Shown: in pieces, positions 15,952-26,100 of the stretch
How the letters are laid out: each line of letters starts with the position of its first letter
Position numbering within the stretch: the first letter of the stretch is position 1
Assembly: GCF_964019385.1 (NCBI RefSeq)
Contig: NC_088647.1
Coordinates: 12,441,774 to 12,505,773 of the forward strand
DNA from: Sycon ciliatum
Lineage: Eukaryota; Porifera; Calcarea; Leucosolenida; Sycettidae
Length of the DNA: 64,000 bases
Direction of reading: 5' to 3'
Position numbers and translations under genes: made by a program
The notes under the pieces: generated by a model
Seen by the model: only the letters and a program-made list of their open reading frames with translations
The model's database searches: none
Told to the model about the DNA's origin: nothing

Positions 15952-18135
15952 CAAACCAAGATGATGGTCATACTAGAGGATAAGACAAAATTCTGCAGAC
16001 TCGGACCGTGCGATGTATATGACCATACAGAAAACATCGACACTAAACTTAGCAAATACCTATTGTCTCTTTCAAAAACACATCAAATTTCTGATTATGA
16101 GTACGACCATCTGGCGCCGACGGGATCAACACGACCACGAATGTACGGGCTCCCAAAAATTCACAAGAAGAACATTCCCTTACGACCAATACTCAGCATG
16201 TCTGGGTCACCGCAATTTAAAACATCCAAGTGGCTATGTGCCATGCTACAACCGGTACTCAACCTCTACAATAGCCACTGCGTCAAAGATACTTTCGAGT
16301 TTGTAGAAAAGCTAAAGGACGCAAGCTTTGAATCGAGCGGATTCATGTGCTCGTATGACGTGGTGAGCTTATTTACTAACGTGCCACTACGGGAGACCAT
16401 TGACATCTGCGCAACAACACTGTACCACAATAAGTCCATTACTCCGCCGTCTTTGAACGAAACGGAGTTTGTGAAACTCATGTTAATGGTTACGTCGGGC
16501 GTTGAGTTTTCATTTGGCAACGTTATGTATAAACAAATAGATGGCGTTGCCATGGGCTCGCCGCTTGGTCCTGTATTGGCTAATATCTTTGTAGGGTTCT
16601 GTGAAGCGTCCATTAGTCCATCATTGTGGCCCTCTATGTACTGTCGTTTTGTAGACGATGTGTACTGTCACGATGAGGATGAGGATGTCTGTGGGACTTT
16701 TCTACTAACTCTGAATAGCCTCCACCCGGCGTTGAGATTCACGTCGGAAGCGGAACAAAACGGCAGCTTATCCTTCTTGGATGTACAAATATCACGGAAT
16801 ACTAACACTAAGAGTTTGGACACCACTATCTATAGGAAGCCAACGTTCACCGGCCTCTACATTCCGTGGGGGAGCTATACTCCAACGAAATCGAAGAGAC
16901 ATCTTGTGAAGGCGCTAGTTTATCGTGCACATAGAATATGTTCCCCTCATCTATTGCAGGACGAATTAGACAGACTGACATCAATATTTACGAACAACGG
17001 CTATCCAAAGGAATTTCTGGCCAAGCTAATCAACGAGAAACCGGTGACAGACAAGCCCATCCAATTTGGACCTGATCGTTGCCCAGTGGTGCTCCGTTTA
17101 CCCTGGGTTGGCACCGGTTCTGCGCGCGTGGAGAAGGATGTTCGTGGTATCGTATGTCCATCATATCCGTGCGTCAAGCTGTACGTCATATTTGGGACAG
17201 TGCGTGCGTTCAGTGTGAAGAAGGATGTTCTACCTACCCTTAGTAAAAGTAACCTTATCTATTTCTTTCAATGCCGACAATGTGAAGATCGGTATGTAGG
17301 TAGAACCCTTCAGCACCTGGGCGCACGCATTCGTCAACATGTGCCGTTAAGTTGTGTTCCGCTTGATGCGCGCGATTGTCGTCCTCGGCGTGGTCGTCCT
17401 CCAAAATGTGCTGTCCAGTCCATCGGTGGATCTTCCTCTTCCCGTGAAGATGTGACTGCATGCCCGTCCTCCTCTGCGTGTGTAGGACACGGGCCAGCTG
17501 AGAACAGCATAAAAGATGGTGCAAGACCCACACGTAAACCACCGAAACTGACAAAGGATCTTTCGGCGTCGGAAAGGGTGACGAGAAGCCAAGTGAAAAT
17601 ACGGACTGATGAGGACGAACGTACAACGACAACGGAAGTGACAACAACAGTCAATATTCGAAAACGTGGTAGACCGCGAAAACTAACCTCAATATCGGAC
17701 ACCGGACAAGCTGAAGTAAGAAGCTCAATAGAAATCCGCAATGGAGGAGACGTAACGGAAAGGACACCGGGTATCGCGCACCCAACGGTTAGTGTCAAGA
17801 AACGTGGAAGGCCGCGGAAACGCGAAGAGACAGATAGTGGTGATGCCACGAAGAGGCGAGATGACGGGACATTGGAGGAGACAACACCCAATGGAGCTAA
17901 GAATCGCACTTCGTCAATCAAGCAACATCTGTCAGCCCGTACCAATTGTCGTGAGTTGTACAGTGATAATGTTTTCTCAATATTGTCACGTGGTAGATGT
18001 GCGTTACATTTGGCTGTGTTAGAAGCTTTGTATATCCGTAAGTTAGATCCCGAACTTTGCGTACAGAAAGAAAATGTGTTGTCGCTACAATTGTTTGGTG
18101 TTACTCCTCGTCGAGGTGGTAACAATGTAACTTAA
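15952..18135 (+). CDS. PLE-A RT with split GIY-YIG and AT-hook linker, 5'-truncated
   Basis: Starts inside the RT fingers at the foldback junction (first Met 15961). RT motifs: LPKIHKKNIPLRPILS (~63), SYDVVSLFTNVP (A, ~131), GVAMGSPLGP (B, ~194), FVDDV (C, ~230) and LSFLDVQI (~269). GIY-YIG begins at ~432 (IYFFQCRQCEDRYVGRT, then ARIRQH). About 190 residues of linker follow, with three AT-hooks (RRGRPPK ~475, KRGRPRK ~567, KRGRPRK ~613). The second GIY-YIG half (SSIKQHLSARTNC ... LEALYIRKLDPELCVQK) ends the protein. A linker this long is unusual for PLE GIY-YIG domains, and PLE-B shares the design. Confidence 0.85.
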   Translation, partial: QTKMMVILEDKTKFCRLGPCDVYDHTENIDTKLSKYLLSLSKTHQISDYEYDHLAPTGSTRPRMYGLPKIHKKNIPLRPILSMSGSPQFKTSKWLCAMLQPVLNLYNSHCVKDTFEFVEKLKDASFESSGFMCSYDVVSLFTNVPLRETIDICATTLYHNKSITPPSLNETEFVKLMLMVTSGVEFSFGNVMYKQIDGVAMGSPLGPVLANIFVGFCEASISPSLWPSMYCRFVDDVYCHDEDEDVCGTFLLTLNSLHPALRFTSEAEQNGSLSFLDVQISRNTNTKSLDTTIYRKPTFTGLYIPWGSYTPTKSKRHLVKALVYRAHRICSPHLLQDELDRLTSIFTNNGYPKEFLAKLINEKPVTDKPIQFGPDRCPVVLRLPWVGTGSARVEKDVRGIVCPSYPCVKLYVIFGTVRAFSVKKDVLPTLSKSNLIYFFQCRQCEDRYVGRTLQHLGARIRQHVPLSCVPLDARDCRPRRGRPPKCAVQSIGGSSSSREDVTACPSSSACVGHGPAENSIKDGARPTRKPPKLTKDLSASERVTRSQVKIRTDEDERTTTTEVTTTVNIRKRGRPRKLTSISDTGQAEVRSSIEIRNGGDVTERTPGIAHPTVSVKKRGRPRKREETDSGDATKRRDDGTLEETTPNGAKNRTSSIKQHLSARTNCRELYSDNVFSILSRGRCALHLAVLEALYIRKLDPELCVQKENVLSLQLFGVTPRRGGNNVT

Positions 18136-18290
18136 TTTGCTCACTATGTTGTTGTCACTATTATTATTTTCCTTCAAGTTTTGTGTCGTGCTAAACTTGA
18201 TAATTTTCCACCTTGTCACGAGTGTTGTTATCTAATTATCTTTACGCTATATAAGTTTTAGTCTTTCCAGCTTGAGCCATTCCCTGTATA

Positions 18291-18324
18291 ATCCTTGATG
18301 AGAAGGGACCGAAAACGTTCGGAT
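18291..18324 (+). ncRNA. Degenerate hammerhead-like motif, PLE-A 3' UTR
   Basis: Same sequence and deviations as 411-444, about 155 bp after the stop codon. Confidence 0.3.
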
Positions 18325-18402
18325 ACTTATGACAAGTGCCTTATTATGACTGGATGTGTGTTTGCGTGGATATTTGCGACCCATAACTTACCTTCGTTTT
18401 AA

Positions 18403-18522
<120 letters not shown>

Positions 18523-18599
18523 TTGGAAAGGATTGGGAGAACTTCAAATTCAAAGTATCAGTCGGGGAAGTGAACTGCCTGAAAAGAGAAAAAAACGCC

Positions 18600-18670
18600 A
18601 GACCCACCAGGACTCGAACCTGGGACCCTGCTTGTCATGAGCAATGCTCTAACCACTGAGCTATGGGACC
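18600..18670 (-). other. tRNA-like segment of TR1, unit 1
   Basis: Same as the plus-strand segment at 19342-19415. The next minus unit repeats it at 18906-18976. Confidence 0.7.
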
Positions 18671-19341
18671 AGGCTGAACCCAGAAGGCGCTGACAAGTCT
18701 TTCACTCCAAAGGCAGCTCACAACACGTGCCACACATACTGATGGCACTTGGGTCTTTTTCCCTCCCCCAGGGGACCAACCACGGTCAGTTTCTGGAAAC
18801 TACCAGATGTGAAAGAAAGTGATTAAATTTGGAAAGGATTGGGAGAACTTCAAATTCAAAGTATCAGTCGGGGAAGTGAACTGCCTGAAAAGAGAAAAAA
18901 ACGCCAGACCCACCAGGACTCGAACCTGGGACCCTGCTTGTCATGAGCAATGCTCTAACCACTGAGCTATGGGACCAGGCTGAACCCAGAAGGCGCTGAC
19001 AAGTCTTTCACTCCAAAGGCAGCTCACAACACGTGCCACACATACTGATGGCACTTGGGTCTTTTTCCCTCCCCCAGGGGACCAACCACGGTCAGTTTCT
19101 GGAAACTACCAGATGTGAAAGAAAGTGATTAAATTTGGAAAGGATTGGGAGAACTTCAAATGAAGTTCTCCCAATCCTTTCCAAATTTAATCACTTTCTT
19201 TCACATCTGGTAGTTTCCAGAAACTGACCGTGGTTGGTCCCCTGGGGGAGGGAAAAAGACCCAAGTGCCATCAGTATGTGTGGCACGTGTTGTGAGCTGC
19301 CTTTGGAGTGAAAGACTTGTCAGCGCCTTCTGGGTTCAGCC

Positions 19342-19415
19342 TGGTCCCATAGCTCAGTGGTTAGAGCATTGCTCATGACAAGCAGGGTCCCAGGTTCGAG
19401 TCCTGGTGGGTCTGG
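19342..19415 (+). other. tRNA-like segment of TR1, plus unit
   Basis: It has an A-box-like TAGCTCAGTGG and a B-box GGTTCGAGTCC, a D-arm (GCTC/GAGC), an anticodon-like arm (TTGCT-CATGACA-AGCAG), a T-arm (CCAGG/CCTGG) and an acceptor stem with one mismatch. The base before the anticodon is A rather than the universal T, so I do not call a functional tRNA. The boxes could act as an internal Pol III promoter. Confidence 0.65.
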
Positions 19416-19574
19416 CGTTTTTTTCTCTTTTCAGGCAGTTCACTTCCCCGACTGATACTTTGAATTTGAAGTTCTCCCAATCCTTTCCAAATTTAATCAC
19501 TTTCTTTCACATCTGGTAGGTGGGTCTGGCGTTTTTTTCTCTTTTCAGGCAGTTCACTTCCCCGACTGATACTT

Positions 19575-19834
<260 letters not shown>

Positions 19835-19970
19835 GCAATAAGTAGGACGAGCTGAAGCGACATGTGGACTACTTTATTAACAATGTAAGCGATGGAGACG
19901 ATGCAAGAAACAACCTAAAGGGTAAGGAAAAATACATGTAAGAAGAAAAAGGGCAATGGAAAAAAAAAAA

Positions 19971-20014
19971 GATGATTCGAACAAGTTTTCGTACAACACT
20001 CTTCAGGAATCACC
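19971..20014 (-). ncRNA. Hammerhead ribozyme, PLE-B copy 1 left arm
   Basis: Reverse complement of the 22133-22176 motif, with every base of the stems and core conserved. Confidence 0.88.
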
Positions 20015-20294
20015 GTTGTACTAAAGAACAAAATGAGAACAAAGGAAATAATATAGCAATCAAGGTAGGGTGACACGATACAATGACAGCACTAGAATAT
20101 CGAGGTGCGATTTCTCACAAAAGTGTGCAGAAAACAAGGGTATACAAGTAAGAACTAAGCGTGACAAGTGTGTATCAGCAACAAAAAACAAAAAAGTGAG
20201 AACGAATGATAATAATAACAATAATAAACAAGAAGGTGACAAAACACATTTAGGCACAAGTGGCAACAACGTTGCCACACTACACAACAGAACA

Positions 20295-21360
20295 TTATTT
20301 GAACAATTTTAAGGTAATAACACTATCTTTCTGGACACACAAATTCGGCTTATGAATGCGCTGACAAACAGCTTCCAAAACTTGTAACTGCAAAAGATAA
20401 CCATGACGAGCACGGCACAAAACAGAAAAACAGGAATCAGAATAAGTACGACAACAGTCAGTACTAGAAACCAAATGATTGTATACTGAAGACTTGTTAT
20501 TACGAGACGGACGCACACAATCTCGACTCACGCGCACACCCTCACACTCACTCTCACCCTCACTCAGCTCACCTTCTCCCTCACTGTCCGAATCAGAACC
20601 TGCTCCGTCATCCACCGCGGTTTGACTCTCCTCCTCACTTGCATCGTCCTGCGTCTCACCTTCACCACCCACGCCAACCCTGAATGCCGTTGCCTTCACG
20701 TCAGTCGTCGTCCTTTCCGATTGTTTCCTTTGTATTTTTACCGTGAATTCATAGGTCCGGTTGTAATCTGCTGTAGATCTCCGTGGTCTGTCATTTGCTG
20801 CTTTGTTTTGTGGATTAGTTGTTGTTGTTGTTGGATGTGAACCTGGTGTTGTTGTTGGATGTGCAGCTGGTGTTGTTGTTGCAGCCATGGTTGTTGGTCT
20901 TTCTGTTGGATCCAGCTCTGGTTCCGGTGGGACAAATCGACCGCCGCGGGTGCTCCCCACCAACACAGACCTCGAAGGAGGAGGGTCAGGGGGAGGCAGA
21001 GGTGCTGTCACCACTCGAGGCACAGCCCCATGCAAAGCACCCAGAGACACAGACTTAGGCACACCCGAGGGCTGCACCAATGGCGGTTCCGCACGCACCT
21101 CCAAAGAGCTGCCAAGCTCCAGCCCGTCCAACACAGATGTCAGAGGGGGAGCGGCAGACAGCGGCAGGGAACTATCCTGCCGTCTAGGTAATGGGTTTTT
21201 CCTAGGCCTCCCGCGTTTGGGCCTCTCAGATTGCGCACTGGGTGGAAGGATGTGAAGTGGAGTGTGTTGTTTGATACGTGCGTTCAGGTGCTGAACAGTC
21301 CTACCAACATACCGACTAGCACAATGTCGGCATTCGAAGTTGTAGATAACATGAGAGTGA
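20295..21360 (-). CDS. PLE-B GIY-YIG with AT-hook linker, partial, minus copy
   Basis: Begins inside the first GIY-YIG half (VIYNFECRHCASRYVGRT, then ARIKQH) and continues into the linker with the AT-hook RPKRGRPRK at about 21200-21225. A Pro/Thr-rich stretch, RPRRSTADY and an acidic Ser/Glu stretch follow. The second GIY-YIG half (SSVYNHLVSSTDC ... VLEAVCQRIHKPNLCVQK) stops at 20295-20297. It has the same order of parts as PLE-A, with ~280 residues between the halves. RT is absent through 5' truncation. Confidence 0.8.
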
Positions 21361-21717
21361 GTGTGAGAGTGAGTGTGAGGGTGTGCGCGTGAGTCGAGAT
21401 TGTGTGCGTCCGTCTCGTAATAACAAGTCTTCAGTATACAATCATTTGGTTTCTAGTACTGACTGTTGTCGTACTTATTCTGATTGATCTGTGTTGTTTG
21501 ATACGTGCGTTCAGGTGCTGAACAGTCCTACCAACATACCGACTAGCACAATGTCGGCATTCGAAGTTGTAGATAACATGAGAGTGAGTGTGAGAGTGAG
21601 TGTGAGGGTGTGCGCGTGAGTCGAGATTGTGTGCGTCCGTCTCGTAATAACAAGTCTTCAGTATACAATCATTTGGTTTCTAGTACTGACTGTTGTCGTA
21701 CTTATTCTGATTCCTGT
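21264..21717. repeat. 227-bp tandem duplication at the PLE-B foldback apex
   Basis: 21264-21490 and 21491-21717 are direct copies. Each spans the inverted junction between minus GIY-YIG sequence and plus C-terminal sequence, including a GAGTGTGA-rich patch. The duplication therefore arose with or after the head-to-head joining. Confidence 0.75.
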
Positions 21718-21852
21718 TTTTCTGTTTTGTGCCGTGCTCGTCATGGTTATCTTTTGCAGTTACAAGTTTTGGAAGCTGTTTGTCAGCGCATTCATAAGCC
21801 GAATTTGTGTGTCCAGAAAGATAGTGTTATTACCTTAAAATTGTTCAAATAA
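21610..21852 (+). CDS. PLE-B ORF C-terminus, partial, plus copy
   Basis: The last ~75 residues (second GIY-YIG half and KPNLCVQKDSVITLKLFK tail), stopping at 21850-21852. It is identical in this stretch to the minus copy and to 37464-38426. Confidence 0.75.
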   Translation: MRVSRDCVRPSRNNKSSVYNHLVSSTDCCRTYSDSCFSVLCRARHGYLLQLQVLEAVCQRIHKPNLCVQKDSVITLKLFK

Positions 21853-22132
21853 TGTTCTGTTGTGTAGTGTGGCAACGTTGTTGCCACTTGTGCCTAAATG
21901 TGTTTTGTCACCTTCTTGTTTATTATTGTTATTATTATCATTCGTTCTCACTTTTTTGTTTTTTGTTGCTGATACACACTTGTCACGCTTAGTTCTTACT
22001 TGTATACCCTTGTTTTCTGCACACTTTTGTGAGAAATCGCACCTCGATATTCTAGTGCTGTCATTGTATCGTGTCACCCTACCTTGATTGCTATATTATT
22101 TCCTTTGTTCTCATTTTGTTCTTTAGTACAAC

Positions 22133-22176
22133 GGTGATTCCTGAAGAGTGTTGTACGAAAACTTGTTCGAATCATC
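22133..22176 (+). ncRNA. Hammerhead ribozyme, PLE-B copy 1 right arm (type I)
   Basis: Stem I GGTGATTC (22133-22140) pairs over 8 bp with GAATCATC (22169-22176, one G-T). The core is CTGAAGA, stem II is GTG-TTG-TAC, then GAA, stem III AAC-TT-GTT and C22168 at the cleavage position. This has the strongest stem I among the PLE ribozymes in the window. Confidence 0.9.
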
Positions 22177-22346
22177 TTTTTTTTTTTCCATTGCCCTTTT
22201 TCTTCTTACATGTATTTTTCCTTACCCTTTAGGTTGTTTCTTGCATCGTCTCCATCGCTTACATTGTTAATAAAGTAGTCCACATGTCGCTTCAGCTCGT
22301 CCTACTTATTGCCATATTAAAATTATTGTCTCCTCGTCGAATTTTT

Positions 22347-22614
<268 letters not shown>

Positions 22615-22639
22615 TAATAATAATAATAATAATAATAAT
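22615..22639. repeat. (TAA)n tract, short
   Basis: 25 bp between TR2 and the first RZ1 array. Confidence 0.95.
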
Positions 22640-23147
22640 GTAAAAGAGAAAAGGACATAATGGATACGAGTTAAGAGTAACTCTCCATCACTGTAACATG
22701 ATACTATATACAGTCAGAAAGTGCAATAACTAGGCACAAAACTGACAGAGTACTGAGACATTCGACGTCCTGACACCTAACTTCAACACATCTCCGTAGC
22801 GCTAACCGACAGCCTTCCAACTTGGAAGGTTCAAGGTTATGAAAAGACCAAAGAGGGGAAGGCAAGCGCAACGAAAACGAGCAAAAGCTACAGTCCCAAC
22901 GGAACAAAGAATGTCGATTGTTACTGGACGATGACGAGACCAGTACGATATTTGACAAAGCGGTCTAACTACAATTCGAAGCAGCAAAGCAGCACACCAC
23001 CCAACTTGGGTGGGTCATAAATATCAAAGATAAGTAAAGAAAGGGAAGCTTTGCGAAAACGAATTGTACAAGCCGAAAGCCAAACTCCTACAGTACTCCT
23101 CATGCATGACATTGTGATGGACTAGTTGACTACAAAACAAGTTGTTT

Positions 23148-23196
23148 CACACGACGTACGTTTCGCCGTATGGTTCGTGACGGCTCATCAGGTGTG
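23148..23196 (-). ncRNA. RZ1 hammerhead ribozymes, 17 minus-strand copies (first shown)
   Basis: In sense: stem I CACAC/GTGTG extended by TT/AA beyond one mismatch, core CTGATGA, stem II GCCGT...ACGGC (5 bp, 10-nt loop), GAA, palindromic stem III ACGTACGT, and C at the cleavage position. It recurs every 592 bp, starting at 23148, 23740, 24332, 24924, 25516, 26108, 26700, 27292, 27884, 28476, 29068, 29660, 30252, 30844, 31436, 32028 and 32620. Confidence 0.93.
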
Positions 23197-26100
23197 CAAT
23201 TTGAAACTCGGATGTTGAGCCATAAAGAAATGTAAAAGAGAAAAGGACATAATGGATACGAGTTAAGAGTAACTCTCCATCACTGTAACATGATACTATA
23301 TACAGTCAGAAAGTGCAATAACTAGGCACAAAACTGACAGAGTACTGAGACATTCGACGTCCTGACACCTAACTTCAACACATCTCCGTAGCGCTAACCG
23401 ACAGCCTTCCAACTTGGAAGGTTCAAGGTTATGAAAAGACCAAAGAGGGGAAGGCAAGCGCAACGAAAACGAGCAAAAGCTACAGTCCCAACGGAACAAA
23501 GAATGTCGATTGTTACTGGACGATGACGAGACCAGTACGATATTTGACAAAGCGGTCTAACTACAATTCGAAGCAGCAAAGCAGCACACCACCCAACTTG
23601 GGTGGGTCATAAATATCAAAGATAAGTAAAGAAAGGGAAGCTTTGCGAAAACGAATTGTACAAGCCGAAAGCCAAACTCCTACAGTACTCCTCATGCATG
23701 ACATTGTGATGGACTAGTTGACTACAAAACAAGTTGTTTCACACGACGTACGTTTCGCCGTATGGTTCGTGACGGCTCATCAGGTGTGCAATTTGAAACT
23801 CGGATGTTGAGCCATAAAGAAATGTAAAAGAGAAAAGGACATAATGGATACGAGTTAAGAGTAACTCTCCATCACTGTAACATGATACTATATACAGTCA
23901 GAAAGTGCAATAACTAGGCACAAAACTGACAGAGTACTGAGACATTCGACGTCCTGACACCTAACTTCAACACATCTCCGTAGCGCTAACCGACAGCCTT
24001 CCAACTTGGAAGGTTCAAGGTTATGAAAAGACCAAAGAGGGGAAGGCAAGCGCAACGAAAACGAGCAAAAGCTACAGTCCCAACGGAACAAAGAATGTCG
24101 ATTGTTACTGGACGATGACGAGACCAGTACGATATTTGACAAAGCGGTCTAACTACAATTCGAAGCAGCAAAGCAGCACACCACCCAACTTGGGTGGGTC
24201 ATAAATATCAAAGATAAGTAAAGAAAGGGAAGCTTTGCGAAAACGAATTGTACAAGCCGAAAGCCAAACTCCTACAGTACTCCTCATGCATGACATTGTG
24301 ATGGACTAGTTGACTACAAAACAAGTTGTTTCACACGACGTACGTTTCGCCGTATGGTTCGTGACGGCTCATCAGGTGTGCAATTTGAAACTCGGATGTT
24401 GAGCCATAAAGAAATGTAAAAGAGAAAAGGACATAATGGATACGAGTTAAGAGTAACTCTCCATCACTGTAACATGATACTATATACAGTCAGAAAGTGC
24501 AATAACTAGGCACAAAACTGACAGAGTACTGAGACATTCGACGTCCTGACACCTAACTTCAACACATCTCCGTAGCGCTAACCGACAGCCTTCCAACTTG
24601 GAAGGTTCAAGGTTATGAAAAGACCAAAGAGGGGAAGGCAAGCGCAACGAAAACGAGCAAAAGCTACAGTCCCAACGGAACAAAGAATGTCGATTGTTAC
24701 TGGACGATGACGAGACCAGTACGATATTTGACAAAGCGGTCTAACTACAATTCGAAGCAGCAAAGCAGCACACCACCCAACTTGGGTGGGTCATAAATAT
24801 CAAAGATAAGTAAAGAAAGGGAAGCTTTGCGAAAACGAATTGTACAAGCCGAAAGCCAAACTCCTACAGTACTCCTCATGCATGACATTGTGATGGACTA
24901 GTTGACTACAAAACAAGTTGTTTCACACGACGTACGTTTCGCCGTATGGTTCGTGACGGCTCATCAGGTGTGCAATTTGAAACTCGGATGTTGAGCCATA
25001 AAGAAATGTAAAAGAGAAAAGGACATAATGGATACGAGTTAAGAGTAACTCTCCATCACTGTAACATGATACTATATACAGTCAGAAAGTGCAATAACTA
25101 GGCACAAAACTGACAGAGTACTGAGACATTCGACGTCCTGACACCTAACTTCAACACATCTCCGTAGCGCTAACCGACAGCCTTCCAACTTGGAAGGTTC
25201 AAGGTTATGAAAAGACCAAAGAGGGGAAGGCAAGCGCAACGAAAACGAGCAAAAGCTACAGTCCCAACGGAACAAAGAATGTCGATTGTTACTGGACGAT
25301 GACGAGACCAGTACGATATTTGACAAAGCGGTCTAACTACAATTCGAAGCAGCAAAGCAGCACACCACCCAACTTGGGTGGGTCATAAATATCAAAGATA
25401 AGTAAAGAAAGGGAAGCTTTGCGAAAACGAATTGTACAAGCCGAAAGCCAAACTCCTACAGTACTCCTCATGCATGACATTGTGATGGACTAGTTGACTA
25501 CAAAACAAGTTGTTTCACACGACGTACGTTTCGCCGTATGGTTCGTGACGGCTCATCAGGTGTGCAATTTGAAACTCGGATGTTGAGCCATAAAGAAATG
25601 TAAAAGAGAAAAGGACATAATGGATACGAGTTAAGAGTAACTCTCCATCACTGTAACATGATACTATATACAGTCAGAAAGTGCAATAACTAGGCACAAA
25701 ACTGACAGAGTACTGAGACATTCGACGTCCTGACACCTAACTTCAACACATCTCCGTAGCGCTAACCGACAGCCTTCCAACTTGGAAGGTTCAAGGTTAT
25801 GAAAAGACCAAAGAGGGGAAGGCAAGCGCAACGAAAACGAGCAAAAGCTACAGTCCCAACGGAACAAAGAATGTCGATTGTTACTGGACGATGACGAGAC
25901 CAGTACGATATTTGACAAAGCGGTCTAACTACAATTCGAAGCAGCAAAGCAGCACACCACCCAACTTGGGTGGGTCATAAATATCAAAGATAAGTAAAGA
26001 AAGGGAAGCTTTGCGAAAACGAATTGTACAAGCCGAAAGCCAAACTCCTACAGTACTCCTCATGCATGACATTGTGATGGACTAGTTGACTACAAAACAA

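Larger units (their letters stand above)
15540..18402 (+). mobile_element. PLE-A with inverted 3' end at its left
   Basis: A minus-strand copy of the element's 3' end (15540-15951: last codons, UTR, terminus) is joined head-to-head to a 5'-truncated plus copy (15952-18402). The left outer end is long (about 35 bp beyond CGTTTTAAA, with GCCTCCGACC) and the right is short (CGTTTTAAA). About 20 bp of UTR near 15770 differ between the two arms, so they are not perfect mirror copies. Confidence 0.87.

Noticed and set aside
19342-19415. Functional tRNA gene
   Set aside because: The base before the anticodon is not T, the acceptor stem has a mismatch, and the segment is embedded in a 306-bp repeat unit. 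The TR2 copies fail similarly.
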